In this document: piece by piece, positions 1 to 6,963 of the stretch
How positions within the stretch are numbered: position 1 is the stretch's first letter
How the letters are laid out: every line of letters starts with the position of its first letter
Source of the DNA: Phytohabitans suffuscus
Lineage (GTDB): Bacteria; Actinomycetota; Actinomycetes; Mycobacteriales; Micromonosporaceae
NCBI RefSeq assembly: GCF_011764565.1
Contig: NZ_AP022871.1
Location: 2,914,320 to 2,978,319 of the forward strand
Direction of reading: 5' to 3'
Length of the DNA stretch: 64,000 nt
Position numbers and translations under genes: made by a program
The notes under the pieces: model-generated
Databases searched by the model: none
Told to the model about the DNA's origin: nothing
Seen by the model: only the letters and a program-made list of their open reading frames with translations

Positions 1-422
1 TCGGCGGGCCGCTCGGCTTCATGATCCTCATCGCGTTCACGCTGATGTGGGTCTGGTTCTTCATCCCCTTCTTCTACCGCGACTGGATCATCCGCCTGAA
101 GCTGCCGCTCGTCCTGCTCATGATCGCCACCCCGCTGCCCTTCGTCGCGGCGATCTCCGGCTGGCTCTTCCGCGAGGTCGGCCGCCAGCCCTGGGTCGTG
201 TACGGCCTGCTGCCCACCGAGGCCGCGGTCACCCGGACGAGCGGCGCCGTCATGCTCACCTCGTACATCGGCTTCACCGTGCTGCTGCTCGGGCTCGCCG
301 TCGCCGACTGGGTGCTGCTCGCCCGGGTCGCGCACCGGGGCACCGCCGACCCCGCGCTCGGCCGCCGGCCGGACGAGCCGCTCCCCCGACCCGCCGACCG
401 GCCCGAGCCGGTCCTGGCCTGA
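1..422 (+). CDS. cydA: Cytochrome bd ubiquinol oxidase subunit I, C-terminal part (left-truncated)
   Basis: This is the end of the quinol-oxidising, haem-bearing subunit of cytochrome bd, a membrane terminal oxidase. The reading frame is open from base 3 to a TGA at 420-422, about 139 residues. The family motif GRQPWVVYGLL follows a transmembrane stretch (LPLVLLMIATPLPFVAAISG) and is followed by a second one (LTSYIGFTVLLLGLAVADWVLL). The N-terminal two thirds, with the haem ligands and Q-loop, lie outside the window. cydB begins 12 bases downstream behind a good ribosome site, so it heads or belongs to the cydABDC operon. The identification is secure. Confidence 0.95.
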   Translation, partial: GGPLGFMILIAFTLMWVWFFIPFFYRDWIIRLKLPLVLLMIATPLPFVAAISGWLFREVGRQPWVVYGLLPTEAAVTRTSGAVMLTSYIGFTVLLLGLAVADWVLLARVAHRGTADPALGRRPDEPLPRPADRPEPVLA

Positions 423-434
423 CGGAGGCACGCT

Positions 435-1448
435 ATGGTGACCGTCTGGTACGGCCTTCTCGGCCTCTTCTTCGCCGCCTACCTCGTGCTCGGCGGCTAC
501 GACTACGGGTCCGGGCTGCTGCTCGCCCGCGGCCGCACCGGCGCGGACCGGCGGGCGGTGCTCACCTCTCTCGGGCCGTTCTTCCTCGGCAACGAGGTGT
601 GGCTGGTGGCGGCGGTCGGCATCCTCTTCGGGGCGTTCCCGACGCTGGAGGGCGAGTTGCTCTCCGGCCTCTACCCGGCGGTGCTGCTGGCGCTGGCCGG
701 TGTGCTCACGGTCACCGCGGCCGTGCAGCTACGCAGCCGGTCGCTCTCCACCCCCGGAAAACCTGAGCGCGCCCGCACCGCCTGGGACCGCGTCATCACC
801 GCGGGCAGCGCCCTCGCCGCGCTCGGCTGGGGCGCGGTCCTCGGCGGGCTCCTGCAGGGGGTGCCGCTGCACGACGACGGCCACGTCGAGGGGGTGGCAC
901 ACATTTTCACGCCCTTCGCGGCGGCTTCCGCCGTGACGCTGCTCACGCTCGCGGCGGTGCACGGGGCCGCGTTCCTCGCGCTGCGCCTGCCCGGGGGCGG
1001 GCACGCGAAGACAGGACGCCGGCTGGTGCCGTGGGCGCTCGCCGCGGTCGCCGCCACCACCGTCGTGGGCGTTCTCTCTTCCCGGGTACGCGACGCGGTG
1101 CACCGCCCAGCCGTGGCCGTACCCCTGTTGTGCCTGCTGGTGGCGGCGCTGGTGGTCGCCGGCGGCGCGCTCGCCCGGGGGCGGCCGGGCGTGGGTTTCG
1201 CCGCCACATCGGTGGCGCTGGTCGTGCCGGTCGCGCTCGCCGGCGCGGCCACGTGGCCCTACGCGCTGGTCTCCACGGTCGACCCGGCGGCCAGCCTCAC
1301 CGTCGCCGACGCCGCCGCGAGCGGTCCCACGCTACGGCTGCTTAGCTGGTTGGCGGTGCCGCTCGTTCCGGTCTTACTAAGCTTCCAGATGATGTCCTGG
1401 TGGGTCTTCCGCGGACGGATCGACGGCAGGGCGCCGGTGTACTGGTGA
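435..1448 (+). CDS. cydB: Cytochrome bd ubiquinol oxidase subunit II
   Basis: CydB is the second membrane subunit of the cytochrome bd oxidase and pairs with CydA. The 337-residue product has the usual family length and the conserved N-terminal block with GGYDYGSGLL and LGPFFLGNEVWLV. Multiple hydrophobic helices run through the protein, and it ends in QMMSWWVFRGR. The ATG at 435 is preceded by GGAGG at a spacing of about seven bases. The stop codon overlaps the GTG start of cydD by four bases (GTGA), so the two genes should be translationally coupled. Confidence 0.95.
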   Translation: MVTVWYGLLGLFFAAYLVLGGYDYGSGLLLARGRTGADRRAVLTSLGPFFLGNEVWLVAAVGILFGAFPTLEGELLSGLYPAVLLALAGVLTVTAAVQLRSRSLSTPGKPERARTAWDRVITAGSALAALGWGAVLGGLLQGVPLHDDGHVEGVAHIFTPFAAASAVTLLTLAAVHGAAFLALRLPGGGHAKTGRRLVPWALAAVAATTVVGVLSSRVRDAVHRPAVAVPLLCLLVAALVVAGGALARGRPGVGFAATSVALVVPVALAGAATWPYALVSTVDPAASLTVADAAASGPTLRLLSWLAVPLVPVLLSFQMMSWWVFRGRIDGRAPVYW

Positions 1449-3097
1449 GACGCCGCCCCTTCGATCCACGCCTGCTGCGCCGGGTCCCCGCGACCCGGCG
1501 GCAGTTCGCCGCGCTCGGGTTCCTGGGCGTGGCCGCCGCGGTGGTCGTGATCGCCCAGGCCACGACGCTGGCGGCGCTGCTCGCCGGCGCGGCCGGTGGG
1601 CGGTTGGACCGGGCGGCGCTGGCCGGGTTCGTGGCGGCGGTGGCGGCCCGTGCGGGCGTGGTGTGGGCGCAGGGCGTCGTCGCCGCGCGGGCGGCGGCCA
1701 CGGTCAAGGCGGCGCTGCGGGGCGAGCTGCTCACCGCGGTCGGGCAGCGCGGGCCGCAGTGGGTGGCCGGGCAGCGGGCCGGCGAGATCGCGACGCTGGC
1801 CGGGCGCGGCCTCGACGCGCTCGACGCGTACTTCACCGGCTACCTGCCGCAGCTCGTGCTCGGCGTGACCGTGCCGGTCGCGGTGCTGGGGCGGATGGTC
1901 CTCGCCGACTGGAGCTCGGCGCTGATCGTGGCGGTCACCCTCCCGCTCATCCCGATCTTCGGGGCGCTGCTGGGGTGGCACACCGAGGCCGCGACCAAGC
2001 GCCAGTGGCGGCGGCTGTCGATGCTCGGCGGCCACTTCCTCGACATGGTGTCCGGGCTGCCCACGCTGCGCGCGTTCGGGCGGGAGAAGGCACAGGTCGA
2101 CGTGGTCCGCCGGATGGCCGACGAGCACCGCGTGGCGACGATGCGGACGCTGCGGATCGCGTTCCTCTCCGGGATGGTGCTCGAGCTGGTGGCCACGCTG
2201 TCGGTGGCGCTGGTCGCGGTGCCGATCGGCCTGCGGCTGCTGGCGGGCGGCGTGGCGCTGCAGACCGCGCTGCTGGTGCTGCTGCTCGCCCCGGAGGCGT
2301 ACCTGCCACTGCGCGCGGCCGGCGCCCGCTTCCACGCGAGCATGGAAGGGCTGACCGCGCTGGACGCCGCGCTGTCGCTCTCCACTGTGGAGGCCCCGCG
2401 GCGCACCGGCGTCGTGCCCGGTCCGGTGCGGGAGATCCGGCTGGAGTCGGTCACCGTCGAGTACGAGCGCACCGTCGCGCTCCGGGACGTCTCACTGACC
2501 ATCCGGGCCGGCGAGCGGGTCGCGATCATCGGGCCGAGCGGGGCGGGCAAGAGCACGCTGCTCGGCCTGCTGCTCGGCTTCGTCCAGCCGACCGCGGGGC
2601 GGGTGCTCGTCGACGGCGTCGACCTGGCCACCCTCGACCTGGACGCGTGGCGGCAGCGGCTGGCCTGGGTACCGCAGCGGGCGCACCTCTTCGCCGCCTC
2701 GCTGGCCGACAACATCAGGCTCGGCGCGCCCGGGGCCTCCGGCGAGGCGGTGCGGATGGCGGTCAAGGCGGCCGCCCTCGACGAGGTGGTCGAGGCCCTG
2801 CCCGACGGGCTGGAGACGGTGCTCGGCGAGCGCGGCCACGGGCTGTCCAGCGGGCAGCGGCAGCGGGTCGCGCTGGCCCGGGCGTTCGTACGGGACGCGC
2901 CCATCCTGCTGCTCGACGAGCCCACCGCGCGGCTCGACGGCGGCTCGGAGGCGGCTGTGCTCGACGCGACCCGCCGCCTGGTCGCCGGCCGCACCGCGCT
3001 GATGGTGGCCCACCGCCCGGCGCTGCTGGCCGAGGCCGACCGGGTGATCCGGGTGACGGACGGCCGGGTCGTCTCGCTCGCGGGGACGGCGGCATGA
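1445..3097 (+). CDS. cydD: Thiol reductant ABC exporter subunit CydD
   Basis: CydD is one half of the heterodimeric CydDC ABC transporter, which exports thiol reductants (cysteine/glutathione in E. coli) and is needed to assemble cytochrome bd. The product is 550 residues if it starts at GTG 1445, which overlaps the cydB stop. An N-terminal six-helix membrane domain is followed by a complete nucleotide-binding domain with Walker A GPSGAGKST, Q-loop WVPQRAHLF, signature LSSGQRQR, Walker B ILLLDEPT and an H-loop histidine in MVAHRP. An in-frame ATG at 1400 lies inside cydB and is less likely. It overlaps cydC by four bases (ATGA). Confidence 0.93.
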   Translation: MRRRPFDPRLLRRVPATRRQFAALGFLGVAAAVVVIAQATTLAALLAGAAGGRLDRAALAGFVAAVAARAGVVWAQGVVAARAAATVKAALRGELLTAVGQRGPQWVAGQRAGEIATLAGRGLDALDAYFTGYLPQLVLGVTVPVAVLGRMVLADWSSALIVAVTLPLIPIFGALLGWHTEAATKRQWRRLSMLGGHFLDMVSGLPTLRAFGREKAQVDVVRRMADEHRVATMRTLRIAFLSGMVLELVATLSVALVAVPIGLRLLAGGVALQTALLVLLLAPEAYLPLRAAGARFHASMEGLTALDAALSLSTVEAPRRTGVVPGPVREIRLESVTVEYERTVALRDVSLTIRAGERVAIIGPSGAGKSTLLGLLLGFVQPTAGRVLVDGVDLATLDLDAWRQRLAWVPQRAHLFAASLADNIRLGAPGASGEAVRMAVKAAALDEVVEALPDGLETVLGERGHGLSSGQRQRVALARAFVRDAPILLLDEPTARLDGGSEAAVLDATRRLVAGRTALMVAHRPALLAEADRVIRVTDGRVVSLAGTAA

Positions 3098-4722
3098 CGA
3101 CCGTCCTGCGGCTCGCCCGCCCCTACCTCGGCCGGTTGGTCGGCGCGGGGCTGCTCGCCGCCGGCACCGAGATCGCCGGTGTGGCGCTGATGGCCACCGC
3201 GACCTGGCTGCTGATGACGGCCGCCGGCCAGCCGCCGATCAGCGCGCTCACGGTCGCGATCGTGTCGGTGCGGGCGCTGGCGATCGGGCGGGGCGTGCTG
3301 CGGTACACCGAGCGGCTCACCGGGCACGACGCGGTGCTGCGGATCCTCACCGACGTGCGGGCGCGGGTCTTCGCCACGCTCGCGACGAGCCGCCGGGCGG
3401 CCCGGTCGGGCGACGCGCTCAGCCGCGTGGTGTCCGATGTGGACTCCGTGCAGGACCTGCTGCTGCGGGTGCTGGTGCCGGGCGCGGCGGCGGCCGCGGT
3501 GAGCGTACTGGCGGTGGGTGGGGCCGCCCTGGTCTCCCCGGCCGCGGCGACGGCGCTCGCGGTGGGGCTGCTCGTCGCCGGCATCGGCCTGCCCGCCGCG
3601 GCCACCGCGCTGACCCGCCGCACCGCCGAGCGGGTCGCCCCGCTGCGCGGCGCGCTCGCCAACGACGCGGTCGACCTGACGCACGGCGCGGCCGACCTCG
3701 CCGCGTACGGCGCGACCGGCGCGGCCCTCGACGCGGCCCGGCGCCGGGCCGGCGAGCTGGCGCGGCTGGAGCGCCGCCTCGCCACGGCCGGCTGGGCGGT
3801 GGACGGGGTCGGCGTACTGGTCTCGGGAGCGACGGCCGGCGCGGTGGCGGCGGTCGCGCTGGCGGCCGGTGTCGACGGGGTGCTCGTCGGCGTGCTGGCG
3901 GTCGGCACGCTCGCGGCCGTCGAGACCTGCCTCGCGCTGGTGGCCGCCGCCCGACAGTTGACGGAGCTGCGCGCCCCGCTCGCCCGGGTCACCTCGCTGC
4001 TGGAGCCCGCGTCACCCGCGCCGGCCTCGTCCCCCGTCGACATCTCGGATATCACGGTGCGGTACCGGCCCGACGGACCGCCCGCGCTCGACGGCGTCGG
4101 CGTCGAGCTGCCGCCCGGCCGCCGGCTCGGGGTGGTGGGGCCGAGCGGCGCGGGCAAGAGCACGCTGCTGGCCGCGCTGGCCGAGTGGGGCGGGTCGCCG
4201 CGCGAGGTGGGCGGGCTGCTCGCCGAGGCGCACGTGTTTCACGCGACCGTGCGGGAAAACCTCCTCCTCGGCCGGCCGGACGGCACCGACGACGATCTGG
4301 CCGCCGCCTGCGCGGTGGCCGGGCTCCTCGACTGGGTACGGGAGCAGCCGGACGGCTGGGACACGGTGGTCGGCGAAGACGGCGGCCAGCTCTCCGGCGG
4401 GCAGCGGCAGCGGCTCGCGCTGGCTCGGGCGGTGCTGCTCGACCCGGCCGTGCTCCTGCTCGACGAGCCCACCGAGGGACTCGACCCGGCGGCCGCCGAC
4501 GCGGTGCTGGCCGGGGTGCTCGGGGCGGCCCGCGGCGCGGTCGTGCTCGTCACGCACCGGCTGCGCGGGCTGGAGGGCGTGGACGAGGTGATCGTGCTGG
4601 ACGCCGGCCGGGTGGCGGCGCGGGGCACGCACGCCGAGCTCGTCGAGGCCCCCGGCTGGTACCGCGACCAGTGGCTGGCGCAGGAGGCGGCCGAGCGCGG
4701 ATACCTCGTCGCCCGTCCTTAG
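3094..4722 (+). CDS. cydC: Thiol reductant ABC exporter subunit CydC, abbreviated nucleotide-binding domain
   Basis: CydC is the partner of CydD. The 542-residue product starts at ATG 3094, overlapping the cydD stop. The membrane domain carries the CydC-typical RYTERLTGHDAVLRIL. The ATPase domain has Walker A GPSGAGKST, signature LSGGQRQRLALARA, Walker B VLLLDEPTEGLD and the H-loop VTHRLRG. The stretch between Walker A and the Q-loop is shortened, and the Q-loop site reads LLAEAHVF, so the usual glutamine before the AHxF element is absent. This suggests a degenerate ATP site, while the partner subunit CydD looks complete. It is the last gene of the operon. Confidence 0.92.
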   Translation: MTTVLRLARPYLGRLVGAGLLAAGTEIAGVALMATATWLLMTAAGQPPISALTVAIVSVRALAIGRGVLRYTERLTGHDAVLRILTDVRARVFATLATSRRAARSGDALSRVVSDVDSVQDLLLRVLVPGAAAAAVSVLAVGGAALVSPAAATALAVGLLVAGIGLPAAATALTRRTAERVAPLRGALANDAVDLTHGAADLAAYGATGAALDAARRRAGELARLERRLATAGWAVDGVGVLVSGATAGAVAAVALAAGVDGVLVGVLAVGTLAAVETCLALVAAARQLTELRAPLARVTSLLEPASPAPASSPVDISDITVRYRPDGPPALDGVGVELPPGRRLGVVGPSGAGKSTLLAALAEWGGSPREVGGLLAEAHVFHATVRENLLLGRPDGTDDDLAAACAVAGLLDWVREQPDGWDTVVGEDGGQLSGGQRQRLALARAVLLDPAVLLLDEPTEGLDPAAADAVLAGVLGAARGAVVLVTHRLRGLEGVDEVIVLDAGRVAARGTHAELVEAPGWYRDQWLAQEAAERGYLVARP

Positions 4723-4771
4723 GGCCTCTCCCGGATGCCGTGCGGCGGGCCCGCATGGCACGCTCGGGGCC

Positions 4772-5461
4772 ATGCGCGCCCCGATCGACGAGTACGTCCA
4801 GACCCTCGATCGCGCCCTCACCGGGCCTGGCCGGCTCAAGGGCGACATGCTGCGCGAGGCGCGGCACGGCCTGGCGGACGCGGCGGAGGCGTACCAGGAG
4901 GAGGGGCTGCCCCGGGCGGAGGCCGAGCGGCTCGCGGTGGCCGAGTTCGGCGAGGTCCGGGCGCTGGCCCCGGCCTACCAGGCCGAGCTGGGCCTGGGCG
5001 CGGCGCGGCGGCTGGCGCTCAAGATGGTGCTGGTGCCCGTGCTGGTCACCACGCTGGCCGACTTCATGTGGCGCGGCTCGCCGTGGACGACCTCGTCGAC
5101 CGCGCAGCGCCCGCCCGCCGGATACCTCTTCATCTCCCACGCGCAGGACTACCTCGGGTACCTGTGGGCGGGCCTGGCGGTCTCCGCATACCTGTGGCTG
5201 CGCTGGACCGCCCGGAGCGGCAGGCCCGCCGGGCGGCTCACGGTGCGGGCGGTCGGGCTGGTCACGCTCACGATCGTGTGCCTGACCTGGCTGACCGGCA
5301 CCGTCATCTACCTCTGGTCACTGTCGCTGTGGGACGCGGCGCTCACCTGGCCACCGATGCTGATCGGCGGGCTGCTCGTGGGCGCGGGCTACGTGTGGCT
5401 GCTGCACTCGGCGGTGACCTGCCTGGTCGCGGCCCCTCGCCGCCTGCCGGTCAGGTCGTAG
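4772..5461 (+). CDS. HAAS-type (permease prefix domain 1) membrane protein
   Basis: This is a 229-residue protein with an N-terminal soluble helical region of about 75 residues (DEYVQTLDRALTGPGRLK, then EARHGLADAAEAYQEEGLPR). It resembles the HAAS/permease-prefix domain usually found beside PadR regulators. After it come four likely transmembrane helices (around ALKMVLVPVLVTTLADFMW, YLGYLWAGLAVSAYLWL, AVGLVTLTIVCLTWL and ALTWPPMLIGGLLVGAGYV). It likely acts as a membrane-bound partner or target of the neighbouring PadR repressor, but no catalytic motif is visible. Its 3' end overlaps the padR gene tail to tail by 11 bases. Confidence 0.75.
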   Translation: MRAPIDEYVQTLDRALTGPGRLKGDMLREARHGLADAAEAYQEEGLPRAEAERLAVAEFGEVRALAPAYQAELGLGAARRLALKMVLVPVLVTTLADFMWRGSPWTTSSTAQRPPAGYLFISHAQDYLGYLWAGLAVSAYLWLRWTARSGRPAGRLTVRAVGLVTLTIVCLTWLTGTVIYLWSLSLWDAALTWPPMLIGGLLVGAGYVWLLHSAVTCLVAAPRRLPVRS

Positions 5462-5792
5462 CGGGCGGCGGCGTGTCGGTGCCGAGAAACCGGCCGACCG
5501 TCGAGCTGAGCTCCTGCCAGCTCGCCCGTTCCCCGGCGAGCGCGCGGTGTCCCGAGGCGGTGAGCCGGTAGGTGCGGCGCTCGCGCCCATTGACCGTGCT
5601 CCACTCGCTCTCCACGTGCCCGGCCCGCTCGAGCCGTCGCAGCGCGGGATAGATCGTGCCGGTCGGCAGGTTGAGCGTGCCGCCGCTGCGCGACTTGAGC
5701 GCTTCGATGATCGCGTAGCCGTGCAGCGCGCCGCCCTCCAGGACGGAAAGCAGCAGCGCATCGAGGTGTCCGTGCAGGGCCTGCGACTTCAT
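5451..5792 (-). CDS. PadR family transcriptional regulator
   Basis: The 113-residue product has the PadR winged-helix signature: LLLSVLEGGALHGYAIIEAL, then LPTGTIYPALRRLERAGHVESEW and a wing ending in RRTYRLTASGHRAL. PadR proteins repress nearby membrane-protein or efflux genes and usually autoregulate. It is convergent with the HAAS-type protein, whereas such pairs are normally co-directional. An inverted repeat (GGTAG-N5-CTACC) lies directly upstream of its ATG and is the obvious autoregulatory site. The effector is unknown. Confidence 0.9.
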   Translation of the reverse strand: MKSQALHGHLDALLLSVLEGGALHGYAIIEALKSRSGGTLNLPTGTIYPALRRLERAGHVESEWSTVNGRERRTYRLTASGHRALAGERASWQELSSTVGRFLGTDTPPPATT

Positions 5793-5793
5793 A

Positions 5794-5808
5794 GGTAGTA
5801 AGGCTACC
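5794..5808 (-). promoter_or_regulatory. Candidate PadR operator
   Basis: A perfect inverted repeat, GGTAG-TAAGG-CTACC, sits immediately upstream of the padR ATG (5792). PadR repressors usually bind short dyads over their own promoter, so autoregulation is inferred; no binding evidence exists. Confidence 0.5.
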
Positions 5809-5937
5809 GATGTGGGCGGCCTTGTCCAACGGGGTGCGGGCGTTCACCGCGCAGGAAGGGCTACTACTGTGTGCGCAGAGTCGCCGACCCGGCAGCCATC
5901 GGGCCGGTGCCAGACCTGAGCCCACACGGAGGTCAGC

Positions 5938-6903
5938 GTGGCCCGCCAGTCGTCCAACCGGCCGGACGCCGACAAGCCCGAGCCCGACCTCGAGATCGAC
6001 GAGGATCTCGACGAGGTCGACGCCGACGAGGAAGAAGACGAGGTCTCGCCCTCCGCCTCGGCGGGCAGCGCGTCTTCCCTGTGGGCCGACACCAGGATCG
6101 ATCCGGTCGAGCTCGCCCTGCCGTCCGGCGTCGGTTACACCCTCCGGGCCTACCGGCTCTCCACCGCGGTCACCCCGACCGAGATCGGCGACCGCGACGA
6201 CGACGATCCGTTCGCGGCGAAGGCCAAGCACGCGGTGCCCGAGGAAGACGACGACACCGTGGTAATCCTCGACGACGACTTCCCCAGCGAAGACGAGGAC
6301 GACGACACCGAGGATGGTCGGCGCGGCAAGCACGCCCGCGACGACGCCGAGGAGCCCTCGGCCGAAGACTTCGAAGACGAGGAAGAGGACGAAGACGAGG
6401 AAGAGGAGGCACCTGCCGAAGAGGTGCCGGTCTTCCTCACCCACCGAGGTCGGCTGCTGCTCTTCAAGAGCCCCGAGTCGCTGGTCACCTTCGTGCGCTC
6501 CGGGGCGCCCAACGACCTCGCCCAGATCGACGGGTGGGCCGAGGTGGTCGAGCGGATCCAGCCCGCCGACGTGTCCCCCTCCGACGAAGACTCGTACGAG
6601 CTGGATCTCGTCGTGGAAAACCTGCGCGGTGGGCACGACACCTGGGACTTCAACCTGCTGATCGAGGCCGGTGAGGCGGCGCGCGACCTGGCGTACGCCC
6701 TGCGCCTCACACCGGTCCTTACCGCCCTCTCGCCCGGGTCGCCCCTTGATGACCTTGACGAGGCACTTCGTTCCGCCGCTGGCGGTGGTATCGGCGCTTT
6801 CCGCGGTCGGCGCCGACTGAAGAAAATCGGGGCACAACAGGCAAGTCTGGGCTGGCGCACGATTATCGGCAAGATCTCTGCCGCTGTGGACTGGCGCGAC
6901 TGA
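5938..6903 (+). CDS. Conserved actinobacterial protein with a strongly acidic N-terminal half
   Basis: This 321-residue protein has no function I can assign. It starts at GTG 5938 with GGAGG five bases upstream. Residues 1 to about 160 are dominated by Asp/Glu runs (for example DEDLDEVDADEEEDE and EEEDEDEEEEAPAEE), probably disordered. The C-terminal half is ordered and conserved-looking: VFLTHRGRLLLFKSPESLV, then LAQIDGWAEVVERI, DLVVENLRGGHDTWDFNLL and a basic end (RGRRRLKKIG). Homologues are sometimes called DNA primase, but no primase motif is visible. It lies 60 bases before the large Pro-rich gene, apparently co-transcribed, and opposite the conservon. Confidence 0.8.
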   Translation: MARQSSNRPDADKPEPDLEIDEDLDEVDADEEEDEVSPSASAGSASSLWADTRIDPVELALPSGVGYTLRAYRLSTAVTPTEIGDRDDDDPFAAKAKHAVPEEDDDTVVILDDDFPSEDEDDDTEDGRRGKHARDDAEEPSAEDFEDEEEDEDEEEEAPAEEVPVFLTHRGRLLLFKSPESLVTFVRSGAPNDLAQIDGWAEVVERIQPADVSPSDEDSYELDLVVENLRGGHDTWDFNLLIEAGEAARDLAYALRLTPVLTALSPGSPLDDLDEALRSAAGGGIGAFRGRRRLKKIGAQQASLGWRTIIGKISAAVDWRD

Positions 6904-6963
6904 CCCCTCACCAGGGAGCATCAGTCCTTGGCACACGCTCAAGTCCGGGAGGAGGACGACGCC

